Origin: Gnetum montanum
Lineage: Eukaryota > Streptophyta > Gnetopsida > Gnetales > Gnetaceae
Direction: 5' to 3'
Length of the DNA stretch: 64,000 nucleotides
Assembly (NCBI GenBank): GCA_015680685.1
Contig: MNCI01028264.1
Coordinates: forward strand, 70,706 to 134,705
The first letter of the stretch is position 1. Each line of letters starts with the position of its first letter. Below are positions 1 to 12,289 of this stretch, piece by piece. The notes beneath the pieces were generated by a model. That model was not told the origin of the DNA. It searched no databases and saw only the letters and a list, made by a program, of their open reading frames with translations. A program made the position numbers and the translations under genes.

Positions 1-653
1 TCAAGAATCCTTCCCTTCATAATGATAAAGGTTGGTCAATACAAGGTGCACTAGGTGCACATTGATGATGGGGTAGTAATGAATGTTATACCATTTCACA
101 TCATTGAACATTTAGGCTTGGTGGAGCACATCCAAGATACCTCAACTTGTCCTCTTAAGTCCTTTAATGGATCATAGGTAGTAGTGAGAGGATCCATTTT
201 GCTAGACTTCATTGGTGAAAATAATTCCCCACATTTGTTGATTTCGTTGTGGTGGAAGAGACACCAGGCTTCAACCTAACTTTGGGGATTTCTTGGTTAG
301 CCAAATTACAAGCAATCTCTTCCTTGATCCATTAGGGAATTCACTTACCTCACAAGGGAGGTGAAATTATAATTCACAAAGATGATGTAGTTTCCTTATT
401 CATTAATAATGTTAACATAGAAAAAGGTTCTAAGGTGGAGTTTCAAAAAGAAATTCCTATCATCAAGAACAAGGTCACAAACCATGATAAAGTAGACCAA
501 ACCAAGACTAACAACAATGGGATTACAAATGAATCATGGGAAGAACTCTTGTTTATCATCATGAGTGAAGGGAATGGAGAGTATAAAAATATGCAACAAA
601 GGCCATACATATTCCCTAATATTTCAAAGATTAGAAAAAATTTTCACAATTAA
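1..653 (+). pseudogene. Ty3/gypsy gag-pro 3' end with retropepsin region (element A, partial)
   Basis: This is the end of a gypsy polyprotein whose start lies before the window. The reading frame gives a sequence of the form VGQYKVH-VHIDDG-NVIPFHIIEHLGL at about 30-120. It matches the plant gypsy retropepsin pattern in which the catalytic D-(S/T/G)-G sits in 'VLIDxGSALNVxPxxTLxxLGL'; here the triad reads D-D-G. A second block near 270-300 (LTLGISWLAKLQA) fits the retropepsin flap-to-end segment 'xLGRPWLH'. In-frame stops occur near 50, 175 and 330. The last 72 codons (435-653) are open, Lys/Asn-rich, and end at a TAA. Element B (8.3-11.4 kb) carries the same protein segment at recognisable nucleotide similarity, so A and B are two copies of one family. 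No RT follows. Confidence 0.75.
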
Positions 654-1370
654 ATAATCCTCTTCCTTTTACTTAACATTGTACCATATTACATTGCCTT
701 TTTAACTTATAGCTTCATTACCAAATTTTATTTACATATTTACACTTTAGTTTATAAAAAGTTTCTACCTTGTGATGTCTTATTGATAATTGTATTACAT
801 AGTATTATTTTCTACTTTTGCATTAAATTACAATTTATGATTATTTCCTTTGCTCTGACATAAAGCTATAAAATGAGATAAAAATTGAAAAAATACAAAA
901 CCAAAAAAAAATGGCTTGCCAAGCCATAAAATTGGTGCCTACTAAGGACTAAATCTTAAAATTTATTGGCATTCCCTTATGTCTACTATTAATGTGTACT
1001 ACAACTTGTTTTTCTTTTCATATTACTTACAATTTTCACTTTGCAAGTTATGCCTTATATTATGTTTTTACTTTATTCAAATTCATTTTGCAACCTTACT
1101 ATTTTAACTCATAATTTGTTATGTAAAGAAAAGTGTGAAACAAACTAAAACAAAAATTATAAAATTTTTTAAAAAACTAGAAAATGTTTTATCTAATAAC
1201 AAAAAATTTCCAACACCAACAACCATCATCACACTATGTGATGAAACAATAACAAAAAATAAATAAATAAAATACTAGTCATAGTTACACTATGCATTTT
1301 CTCTAAGATTGTGGTAGCTTAAACTAACAAAAAATAGTAGAAAAAATAGGCTTATCAAAATATGCTAGAA
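654..1370. other. AT-rich gap with no recognisable gene
   Basis: I see no coding signal on either strand. The stretch separates the end of the element A gag-pro frame from the 3' end of the minus-strand multi-exon gene, so those two genes converge here. The only small structure noted is a short perfect palindrome, tggcttgccaagcca, near 911-925. Confidence 0.5.
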
Positions 1371-4300
1371 CTAAGATATAGGAGGAGGAGGAGGATCATT
1401 AACAACATCATCTTCAACATTCTCCTCGTCATCACTTGAGGCCTATGAACAACAAAAATATAAACAATTAATAACCATCATAACCAAAAACTAATTGTGA
1501 AAGCATGAAAACTAAACAATCAAAAATATAAAAATATGATATAAAAACTTAAAACATCTTTTTACACAAACCTTTAAGGATTCTAGAGCTATATCTTGAG
1601 GTGCAAATACATGAAGACTAGCATCTAATCGGTGAAGAATTTGTTTTTCACTCATGTTTTTCCAATCAATGTCTCCTAGATCCACTCCTACAAGGATCTT
1701 TCCCCTTTCTGGGATTTTCCACTTCGGTGGAGTGTAGTAGAAATAAGTAGTGGTAGTTTTCCTAGATGTGGTAGTGATTTGACTAGGAGACTCAGCAACA
1801 ACAATAGACCTAGGAAACACATTGTTGATATCTTTGCACATATCCCTTAAATAAATAACTCATGCATAGGTTGTGTCATGGATACATCATGTTTTGATTT
1901 CATGTAATTTTCCTTCCTCAACTTGTAAAATATTTTGTAAGTATTTTGTTTTTTATCCCACTCTAACACCCATGTACAATAATCATGCCATTTCTTGAAC
2001 TTTCAAACTAGGAGCTCCATTTTCATATCTTTCTCTACATTGCTCTTGGCTAGAGTAACATTACCTTGGATTGTGCTCTAGGACCACTCAATTTCTTTAG
2101 TGTGCAAGAAATCTCTATCGACTATGCATTCCTATGATCTTCAAGTCTCTTGACTTTGTTGGTTAGCTCATTGTTTTGCTTCATCAATGCTACAACCTCC
2201 TCCCACAAGAACTCGTTAGAACATTAGACTTCCTAGATGTTTTTGCATAAGTTTTACCATATTCTATATTCCTTCATACAACCTAGATGGGACATTAACA
2301 ACATCATAGGTCAAGGCTAGAAACTCAACAAATTCAATGTCTCATAATAGGTTCCATTTTATTTTAGAAACTACAACAACATAAAAAATACAAAAACATT
2401 TGAAAAGCCTTAAAAAATATAAAATAGTATTAACATAAAATCATAGAAAAACAAAAATAGAAATATAAAAATCAAAACATGTAAAAATAAAAATAATTTC
2501 ACATTCTTAGTACTAATAGAAAGAGCTATTTGTTGCAACCTATATACTATATCATCCATCATTCCCTTCATGAACTCTAGCTTTCCTAGGGGCTTCTCCT
2601 AAAGTTTGGTATGGAATGTGGATGTAGAGGCTTTTGGAGGAGGTTGGCATCCTATAATGGATATAAATATTACACATTAATTATATTAAGATAAACAAGT
2701 AAATAAAAAAATGTAAAAAAATTAAAACATAAAACGAAAATTATTAGAATTAAAACACACCAAGAAGATCATGAAATAGATCTATTGGAGGACTACTCTC
2801 TGGAGGTAAATTATCTAAGATGAAATCTAAAACATTTGGAGCCTTCGTAGTTGCTTGCTTCTCTTATTTCCTAGTTGATCTATCCTCCTCTTTACACTGT
2901 TGCTTCTCCTTCATAGCAACTTTAGCAGCCATCTGCTATGCATTCTCTGTAATAAAGAAAAAGCCATGAAACATAGAAAAAAGTTAGGAAATATTTAACA
3001 ATAAAAATATAACCAAAGATATAACCAAAAAATATAATTAAACAATATATACAACTTAAAAATAAAAAACATGAAAACTAAAAAATATGTTTACATACCT
3101 CCATTATTCTAATTCACCATGTTGAGCTTGATTGATAATTTCTTGGGTGTTTGCTTAGTAGGAGCTTAAATGTTGCATTCAACACATGGCCTATTTATCT
3201 TCTTTCCAAAAGCATTGTCTGCTTCTCCATGTAATCTTTTGTCCTTCTTAACATTACCATGCACAACATGGGGCTCAATCCCTATGTTGTTAGAGAACAT
3301 ACACATAAACCACTAAGATTCTTAGTGGTAATAGATAGTGATTCTTCAACGTCCTTTACTGGTGGAAATTGGTAACATAAACTTAAGAAATATGATTCAC
3401 CCAAGGCCTAGAGATATGGAAAAAGTTACTTGCAATCCATTATCGATCTCTCTTGATCACCAATAACTCCACAAAACTCTTCAGATATGCAAGAAAGAAT
3501 GTAAAGTACATGTGATGAATATTATTGAGGTTGTTGTGGAGCTTTTGATTTCATCCCTTAAACCAATAACCAAGTGAGTGGCCTAATCAAATGTAGTACC
3601 ATCAATCAGTAGCTTTCTCATCATCCAAGCCTACTAAGCTTCTATAGTTTTCTTTTGCGATAGTAATATGGAAAAGGCTCTATCTTGGAAAAGAGATAGG
3701 TCTAATTGGCTTCCTCAATAGTACACTTGTTGAAGTTAATACTACACCAAGAGGAGAGTTGAGTAAAGCCTCCAACTCCTTTCTATATCCTACATCCTTT
3801 CCTACTCTAGTGGTCACCTTAGCACCACTAGAAGGTACATAAAAAATATCATTAAACATGGATGCATTAATACTCAATGCAATAGGGTAACCATTAACAT
3901 GAGTGATAAATTTGGTGACATCCTCTTTAAAGAATCTACTCACATTCAATATTTTAGCAAATCACATAATGGGAGTAGGCAACATAAGCAAATCATGCAA
4001 ACCTACATTAGTGAGCCTTTGTTGGATATCCATAAGAGCCTTTTCTACAAGCCTTTCTTATGCTAATTCTACTTCATCCCAATTGAGCTAAATTTTCTCC
4101 TCATGATGGCCTAAAACAGTTACATCAATTGTAGACTCACGCATAGAATTTGCTACACAAGATAGTGAACTTGTTAGCCTGATAAAACCAATAAAAAAAA
4201 AAAAAAAGAAGATAACAGGTAACATGAATAGAAAAAACATAAAAAATATATTAAAATTGTTAACCATGCTAAATAATTTTAAATTACCTTTATTAGATAT

Positions 4301-5146
4301 GGCTTGAACCTTAGGATGAGTTGATGTGTGTGCTTCCAAATCTAGGAAAGTCCCCCACTTGTGTACATGATTGGTCACTATGCTTGCCTAGTACAAGTTG
4401 CATTATCATGTACATAATCTATCAAACTTAGATTCAAGATGACAAAGCACTTGCACCCTCATGATTTCATCTTTCATGAACTCTTTCAAAGCTATTTAAT
4501 CCACAACTAAAGTTTGGTCATCTCGTACCAATCCCATAGCATGTACACTATGCTTCTGAAAAAAATGAAAAATCAAAATAATTAGAACTAAGAAAAAACC
4601 TTAAAACCAAAAAAAATAAATGTGAAATTTTAACGCAAAACTTACAGTGTTAGTAGGTAGATGGCTCTTGAAGGATTTTAGAAGAGTGTGTTTATCCTAT
4701 GGCCTATCCTCACAATGTTATCAACATTATACTGCAAGTACTTAGGTATATCCCAAATATATGATAACCTATGAACTTCCCCACCATAAGAGGTACTCTT
4801 CCTCTCTATCTCTCTCTAGGTGTTAAGATCATTAATCAGAAACTTCAAAATATATTTGGAAGATCCTAGCACAAGATTTTTTGTGATTATACTAGCAATA
4901 TCCACTACCAATTTTCACCATATGATCACACAAAAATATTGGATCAAGTATAGCAAAAACTCTTGAAGACTAGGTCTAAATTACATCAAAGTATGGTTGT
5001 TAATGCTCACATTAGGGTTCAAATGTTTTTGTGTGGCTATCCCAATGCAATGTAAGATACCAACTAGCTCCACCACCACTAAAATAAGTTTTAGCAAGGC
5101 CATGTACATAGCCAAAAATCATAAAAATTAGATCATAAGAAGCCAT
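1371..5146 (-). pseudogene. Seven-exon minus-strand gene of unknown family, decayed but with clear splice signals
   Basis: The proposed exons are 5146-4646, 4555-4288, 4178-3099, 2946-2761, 2651-2503, 2340-1572 and 1442-1371. Donors include GTAAGT (4645), GTAATT (4287), GTATGT (3098), GTGTGT (2760) and GTTTGT (1571). Acceptors include TTTTTTTCAG (before 4555), TTTTATCAG after a long T-tract (before 4178), TTATTACAG (before 2946) and TTCATAG (before 1442). Exon 1 starts MASYDLIFMIFGYVHGLAK. The middle exon holds a folded-looking stretch around KEDVTKFITHVNGYPIALS. Exon 6 has a charged, coiled-coil-like run (KQNNELTNKVKRLEDH). The last exon is acidic and ends NDPPPPPIS-stop. About ten in-frame stops and at least two frameshifts kill it. 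I do not recognise the family. It may be a host gene copy or an antisense extra ORF of the neighbouring gypsy element. The 2503 and 2340 boundaries are the weakest. Confidence 0.55.
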
Positions 5147-7439
5147 GTAACCACTATAACAAAAATTAATAGAAATTTTTTAAAAAAAAAAACTAGTTTA
5201 CTATTGTCACAACCTCTTTAACATGAAAACCAAATTGTAAAAAAATAGAAAACCAAGAATGAAAACACTAGGGACTAATAAGTGTAATTTGTTTTAGGAT
5301 TTTATGATCAATTAATGCACACAAGCTTAAACATTGGGTAGATTGAAAATTGGAAATAAGAAGTAGAGGATTTTCTAGCTCTTAGAGCCTAAACAATACC
5401 AGATCTCCCTACAAAATGCATTAAAATCCCTTGCACATTGGTATAACTTGTGTGGAAGGTACACTATTCTGGCTACAACACTTGGAATATTTCATAATAG
5501 CTACAAAATAGGCCCAAGTATCCAACATTGCCAATCTATGCCATGTAAACCAAAACTATGCAAGAAAAATCAAAATTAAGAAAACTAGATTTTGGAGGCT
5601 AGGAAAAACATCTAAAAAATTATGAAAAATCATGTTTAGCTACAAGTACAGAGAACCTAGCCTAAATGACCAAAATTAATCATCAATGCTACAAATCAAT
5701 TATAGAAAAAATTAAAATTTTGATAGTTTTCAAGTAATATTTTTACTGAGAAAACCTCAAAAACTGGTTCATGAAAATTTCAAAAACAAGTTTCCAAACC
5801 TCTCACAAAATCCTTTTACATTGTTTCCATCATATCCCATGATCTAAAACATTCGTGACATCTACCCAAAAATTTGGAAACACTATCAGTTTTCCCTTAG
5901 AGAAAAACTACAATAATTCAACAAATTTGACCAAAGTAGTAAAAGTTAGGTTGGTAAAAAATCCATAAACACTTTAGAAAAATTTCTAAAAATATGATTT
6001 CACATTTAGTACAACCAAAGAACCTAGAATAAGAGATCTATACAACTAACACTACTAGATTTTAGCATTTCCATTCTAGAAAAAATATCAAAATTCACCA
6101 AAAACATGGTTGAAACATTGTACAAATGTTTGGAAAAAATCACTAGATTTTCGTCAATTCATTAGCAAAAATATAATTTTGATTCCACCACAATAAAAAT
6201 TCCATTTGGTGTAAATAGGTCAAAAAATTTCAACATAGGTGAATCACCCCAATGAAAATTCATGTTGCAACCTATAATCAAAATTCATTCTAATGTGGTG
6301 GAGAATAATGGCAAACACATTTGTCTTATTTTACCCAAAATATGGCATTATAACCTTGTATCACTCTGATTTGAAGGTAATATTTTAAGGTAAAATATAA
6401 GATTTTTAGGCCATACATTGTAAATCTCATACATCTCAGCTTATGAAGGCTAAAAGAATGCTTCATAAGCTATGAATACCTTATCTTCCAAGTGGGGGAA
6501 GTTGTAGATTTTAGTTACCTAGGTGTGGAAGAATTGAAAATGCTCTACAAGCCACAAAATTTGGCATTTTCAATCTATACATTGGCCATTGTAGTACCAT
6601 ATGTTGGGAAACCTACAAAGATAGTGTATAGGATTTTTTTAAGCCTATATGGTGAGCATCCCTATGACGTATGCTAGGCAATGAATCGAAGTAGTATAAA
6701 AAAGGAAAAAATTATCTAAATTTGCTCATACACTGCCAAGAGATGCATTGTACATGCCACAAATTTGCAATAATCTATGAGTAATCATGGTATAAATTAA
6801 TAGAAATTAATCGGGAACCCAATGACCTATTTAAACTAGAGTTGACATCATTGTAGGAAATTTTGGTAATTTTCATTCAGGTTGAATATTAAGAATTTTA
6901 GGGTACTGAAAATTTACTAAGAGTTTGAAGCCATTTTCTCCCCTAGCACTAATCATCTAGAGAAAAGTAGGTCTATGACAAGCAAAATTAAAGAGAAAAT
7001 TAATTGGAGAGGAATAAGTAGAAAGCTAGTAGTAGAATACACCTTGCTATCTACATTGGACATCAAAGATCTATCTATGTTCTTAGATTTTTGCAACCTC
7101 AATATGTATTTCTTAAACCCTTGTTCTTGTAATTTATTAATACAAAGTTACAATTCTTCATTTTATTCTACCTCATTACCATATTACAATGTTTATTTTT
7201 ATAGTATTGTTTACATACAATTTTTCTTATTTTTTTAATCAATTAGTAATAGATTTATAAGTCTATCTAGGGCACTTTAGATCCTTTTTGCGAGCTCAAT
7301 GGATCTGAGGCTAAAGTTGTTTTGCAATGAAAATTTTTAGATCTTCAGCACCAAAATTTTTAAATGCTAAAATTTTTAGATACTAGAAGGAGAGAATCCA
7401 CCCAAATTCTTTGGCCAAATCTATTCTACCATTACCATT
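5147..7439. other. 2.3-kb AT-rich stretch without a supported gene
   Basis: Two short open frames (6492-6677 and 6975-7238, plus strand) show no family resemblance and are flanked by stops, so I treat them as chance. If the minus-strand gene is real, its promoter should lie at the left end of this stretch, but I see no convincing TATA box at a sensible distance. Nothing else is supported. Confidence 0.5.
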
Positions 7440-8030
7440 TCTTACATGATTTAGAAGTCTCAAAATTTTGTTTTGGATTTTTTCTAAGTCCAATGTAACA
7501 TTTATTCCCTACAACTTTGTGTTGGTTTTTCCAAAACCAATGCTACTTTGCAACCTACCTTGATCTCCATTTAACATTAAAAATTAGTTTTGGATTTTCC
7601 CTGAAGCTCAACATACAACCTATAAATAGTTTCACAAATTTGAATTTTTTGAGGTTTTTACTAGGCTTTCATAAAGCCTAGCATATACGCTACAATAATT
7701 GTGGGAAATCTATTATTTTTCTATTAAGTGGTAGACCGCTCAAAGCCCAGAATTTAGGTTGTAGTAGGTTTGGCCATTTATTGTTTTTATATTAAGTATT
7801 GGACTTTTCAAGGCCCAACGTATAGCTTGTAGAGACTTGTACTATTAATTTCTTAAAATTTGACTTTGGGTCTCCCTAGAGACTAGTGTATGACCTACTA
7901 CCATTTTTGGCTTTTAATTTTTTTGATTTTTTTTTGGACTTCTCTTAGAGCCTAGCATATTACCTACACTAAAAACTATGGTTGAGTAATCACCCAAAGA
8001 CAACATATAACCAATAGTCTATCTTGAACC
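7440..8030. repeat. Degenerate ~70-bp tandem repeat, about seven units
   Basis: A core resembling 'ttggacttttctaaagccca-gcatataacctac' recurs near 7473, 7589, 7659, 7731, 7798, 7859 and 7933. Spacing is close to 60-75 bp except for one double step. Copies are strongly diverged but keep the order 'gact-t...gcc(c/t)ag...ta...cctac'. The array ends shortly before element B. Function unknown; it could be the tandemly repeated part of an LTR or untranslated region belonging to element B. Confidence 0.55.
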
Positions 8031-8316
8031 TATTCACATTAAATTCTACTAATAATAATTTGTAACATTACCATTATTTCCTACATTTGCAAAGTATAAA
8101 AAATTTAATTGATTAATTTTTTTCTAGTAGAATACACCATACTACCACAACCACCTACATTACTCTTGTCATTGTAATTTTCAATCATATTTCATAGGCT
8201 AAGTCTCTCATATGTTAAGGAGTCTCATAGGCTAAGCCTTTTAACTTACAGCCTAGTTAAACACTCCATTAATGCCTTTTCATAGGTTCATCATATTGCC
8301 CATTAACCATACATAC

Positions 8317-10740
8317 ATGGCCACTAACTAGGATGGAGTTTGTGTCTATGATCCAAAAGACCCAATGGTCGTACAATGTAGGCAATTACTTAGGAAGAGG
8401 AACATGAACCTAGAATTTACAGTTATAAATGAGGAATTCTATAACTTTCTCTATGTAAAAATACAATATGGTCTCCTTATAACATGCTCTAAGTATACTG
8501 TTAAGTATTAGTTTGAAATCATACACCAAGATAGGAAAGAATACATTGCATCATTTTATGATAGAATCCCTCTTACTAACTTCTATACACACATACTTAC
8601 ACAACTTATAGATGTTGATGAGTGGAATGAGGAGATTAGCATAGATGAGAATAAGGAGGATCAAGATGAGTTTGAGGTGAAAGAAGAACTAGACACCTTG
8701 ATCAAGAGCCTCTTTCAATAATAAGCTCCCCAAATAATTGTTCCTAGTTCCATGTCTCCCATGTCATTTTCAGCATAGTTTCCTCAATCTTCTACTTCTC
8801 TTCTCCATCCCACCATGTTTAGCCCAACACCTATCATTGTGATCTACCAAGATTAACCTACCTCCCAACCTACCTTCCTATTCTCATCAATTCCCTTTGC
8901 TACACAACCTCACTTACCACAGCCATCACCCATGGATTTTACCACATCTCATCTTTTCTTCATCTTAGTACGCCCCTCCATGAGACCCTAGGCTATGCAA
9001 GCCTTTCATACCCATTTCATCATTTTTATCCCTTAAGTCCCAACATAGACATCCTTCCAATTATTCAACCCTCCTACCACCATGATCACCAACCTCTTCC
9101 ATCGTTACCATTGCTCATCAAATGGTCTCAATATTTACAAATCCCTCCACAACTATCTATGCAAACTCCTCAACCCACCAGAATGTTCTAAGACCTAGAT
9201 CAAGCCTTTGAGATGCTCTATGACCTTACCAAGAGCTATGCAAGCTCAAAACCTTTAACCTCAAATGGAAAAAATAATGCACTTCTACCAAGATGATCCC
9301 ATTATTCCTACCATCCCCTTAGATCACTTTTCCTATGGGAATTTCCATTGCTCACTCACCAAATACAATGATGAGGGTAATATCAATGCATACCTCATAC
9401 AACCCTTGATCAAATAACGAAGATCAAACATGAGTCTCTTAAGCTTCTCCAAAAGTTCATTCAATGATGGAATGCTCTCCTTAATGAGATTCCTAATCCT
9501 ATAGTTAAGACTCATCATTTGGCCATTTTCAAGGGGATGATCAACCACTTTATTAAGTTCAAACTCTATCATTTAGACCTATGGTCCCTTAGCCAAGATT
9601 TCTACCAAATGAAGAACATAGAGGATTTTGTTAAAGCCAATGGTAACCTAGCCTACATAACATACAAAAACTAACACACAAGAAAGAATAGAGATAGGGG
9701 AAAGCAAAACCAGATAGCAATGGCCACTATGGCTAAAGAAGTAAAAAATACATAGGGAATAAAGAAAAATTAACCAAAGGCCCTTGGTGCAACCACTTAA
9801 CCTTTAACATTAAGGGCATCTACCTCTAATCCATCTAGGTCTAAATTTGAGAAAAATGATATTCCAAATGCACAAAGTTTTCCTTGAAGCTATTTAAGCT
9901 TCTTGACTAGTTACTCAAAAGCGGTCATATCCAGTAAAGACAAACAACTGAAGCAACTTGTGAGAGGCATGACCAATTGTGCAAGATGACTAAGGATCCC
10001 ACCATTGCAATAAAGAATGATCTGACTATACCCACATATTTTAAACTAGACTTATTTTCCCATTACTACCAACTTCCTATCCATGATATAGATTTTTTCT
10101 TGACATTAAAGGGTGATTTACAAAAAAATGATTGCTAATGGTGAATTGTTACTAGATGCATCAAATTTGATTAGGTCTCAAAACCAACACATGTAAGTAT
10201 ACACAGATTTGTTAAATGCAAATAACAACCCTTATACAATAGCAGCATTTGACATTAGTAATAATCCAAAACCTACCAAGGAGTCATTTATGATTTGAGT
10301 ACCTCTTCATGATGAAATGGGCCCTCAAACTTTATCGAGTATAAGGACATCTTTTTCCATAAGGATACCATCACACGTGCCTCCCAAGAAATCATTTATC
10401 ATTATAGTACCCACTCTCATGGCCACTAAGCCTACAACCCATGTTGAATAATGTCCTCCCGTGGTGGCCAATCCAACAACCTCTTCATAGCTTAATAACA
10501 AGAAGTCACCAACCAAGTAATGCAAGAAGCTTGTTCCCAAGTTTAAGGCCAAAGATAATAAGAAAATGAAGGCATGAAAGGAAGTGGGCCTATAAAAAAC
10601 TACACCTATTTCATCCATCCCCATGAGCTTCAATGCTCAAACTACTTCAATGAGTCAGCCTAGGAAGGATTATAAACAACAATAGAAAGGAAAGGTGGCC
10701 AAACCACAAATGATAAATCATGAGGTTTAAATTCTAGATA
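8317..10740 (+). pseudogene. gag: Ty3/gypsy gag (element B)
   Basis: This would make the gypsy capsid polyprotein. The chosen ATG at 8317 opens a frame (MATN-stop-DGVCVYDPKDPMVVQCR...) that stays recognisable to about 8720 and ends in an acidic stretch (DVDEWNEEISIDENKEDQDE). A Pro/Ser-rich linker follows to about 9180. At 9430-9660 the sequence KGMINHFIKFKLYHLDL...MKNIEDFVKANGN fits the C-terminal part of plant gypsy gag, where the family has 'MVVKSLLP...FxxLIxxGxxIEDAI'. At 10,070-10,170 a block resembling the family's 'HDxxxCxxLKxxIQKxIxxGxL' appears, with its Cys residues lost. Many stops and frameshifts are present. The gene is continuous with the protease region that follows. Element A carries the same family. 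Confidence 0.65.
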
Positions 10741-10773
10741 GAATGGAGGAAGTTAAGGGTAATAAAATAAAAT

Positions 10774-11418
10774 ATGACAAATAATGATATGGACTTCCTT
10801 AATGTTATGGAGCAAGTGAAACTCTCCTTGAAGCAAAAAAATACCTCCTTGAGCATATATGACCTAGTGATGACCTTATCTGCTCATTGTGAAGCCTTAG
10901 TAAGGATGTTTACTTCAATCCTTGTTAGTGAGAACATTCTTAATAATGACAAATCCATTCATGTAGTAATGGTGCCACATTCAGCTAGGGAACAAATGAA
11001 GCTAACTAACCTAGTGTTTCACAACAATGAAATAAATACCAACTCATAAGATGGTGATATAATGAGGAAATCTCTCTTTAGAACCATAAAAGTTGGACAA
11101 TATAAAATACACAAGGTACATGTTGATGAAAATATGACAAAAAATGTTATACCTTTTACCATTTTTGAGCATCTAGGCCTACTAGAACATATGCAAAGCA
11201 CTTCCACATCTACCCTCAAGTCCTTTAACAAATAATGCATAGCAGTGATGGGCTCTATCTCTTTAGACTTCATAGTAGGAGCATAATTTCACATGTCTTC
11301 CAATTTCTTAGTGATGGAAGAGATACTAGGATTCAATATAATCTTGGAAAGAACTTGGTTAGATCAATTATGAGTAGTTTCATCTCCCATCCACTAAGAA
11401 AGCCACCTACCTTACAAT
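10774..11418 (+). pseudogene. Ty3/gypsy linker and retropepsin (element B), truncated
   Basis: The frame 10774-11049 is open for 91 codons. It contains the linker typical of plant gypsy polyproteins (SIYDLVMTLSAHCEALVRMF, family pattern 'SLxxLLxxSxxHRxALxxxL'). After one stop the frame continues into FRTIKVGQYKIHKVHVDEN-NVIPFTIFEHLGLLEHM, the retropepsin region. The catalytic D-(S/T)-G has decayed to D-E-N. Homology stops at about 11,418, where minus-strand element D begins, so RT and integrase are missing. The matching segment of element A is similar along its whole length, which fixes the family. Confidence 0.7.
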
Positions 11419-11424
11419 AATCTA

Positions 11425-11640
11425 GTTGGGACTTCTAAAGTTGTAATAATTGACTTGGTTTGTTCTTTCTAGCCTTCATTTCTTTAAGAAGTTGGACAAT
11501 TTCTAATGTATGTAAATATATCATTCTTCATCCAAATCCAAAAATAAAACTTACATATTATCACATAGATTTTAATATATCCAAGATGTCTAGTATATGA
11601 TACTTTGTAGACTTTAAATAATAATTTGTATCTCTAAGTA
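11425..11640 (-). pseudogene. Gypsy integrase N-terminal zinc finger, truncated (element D)
   Basis: The minus strand reads GHLGYIKIYVIICKFYFWIWMKNDIFTYIRNCPTS. This corresponds to the integrase H2C2 zinc-binding module ('GHxGxxKTxxxIxxxFYWPGMxxDVxxYVxxCxxCQ'). The second Cys pair member is replaced (CPTS instead of CxxC). The DDE core that should follow is absent because the element ends here against element B. Confidence 0.65.
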
Positions 11641-11829
11641 CCTTCTAGTATACACACTCTCTATTTTTTCATAACCAACAATTTGAGGAGATGTAGTAAT
11701 TAGGTTCAAAAGTTATATTGGTTAAAATCCCCTAAAACTGAGGATCTTCTTTTTCTTCTACTTAATCTCTTCTTTCATAGTTGTTGTTACAACACTAGTC
11801 ATTAGTATCCACATTTAGCTAAGGACATC

Positions 11830-12258
11830 AACTAATATATTCTATTTTTTTAGAATATATTTAATCTCAAAATCATTTTTAGCAAGTAATTCCATCCATC
11901 TAAATTATCTTGTATTCAAGATGGGTTGTCTCTAAAAATATTCTAGGCTCTTATGATCTTTTGTTAATACAAATCCTTTTCTGTAATGATAATGTCTCTA
12001 AACCTTTAAAACATGAATAATTGCTAATAATTATAGATTATTGGTTGAATAATTTGCCTTAACTCCTCATAATTCATGAGACTCAAAAAATACCACTCTA
12101 TTTTCTTGTAAAAGAAGCATGTTGATCCCTACTATATAAACATACATAAATAATTTGAATGGTAATTCTTCATGTGGGATTTTCAAGATAGGCACCATTG
12201 TTAATAGTATCTTTAGTCTTAGAAAATAATTTTTTAATCTTTTATTAAACTTAAACAC
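11830..12258 (-). pseudogene. Gypsy RNase H domain (element D)
   Basis: A 63-codon open frame (12258-12067) reads RLKILLTMVPILKIPHEELPF, the hallmark of the gypsy RT-RNase H junction ('LKxxLTTAPVLxLPDxxKPF'). Further down, in shifted frames, come the equivalents of 'xFVLxTDHKSLEYLxxQPxLNxRQxRWxELLxxFDFEIxYxxGKxNxVADALSR'. KDHKSLEYF and KNDFEIKYILKK are visible near 11,960-11,860. At least one frameshift and several stops disable it. It follows directly on the RT domain. Confidence 0.75.
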
Positions 12259-12289
12259 ATGTTTTTCTTATATTAGGTTAGTCAAATGA

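Noticed and set aside
4088-4378. 96-codon minus-strand frame read as one protein
   Set aside because: Its middle is the T-rich intron between exons 2 and 3 of the minus-strand gene (translated as Phe runs); the parts on either side are exon pieces.
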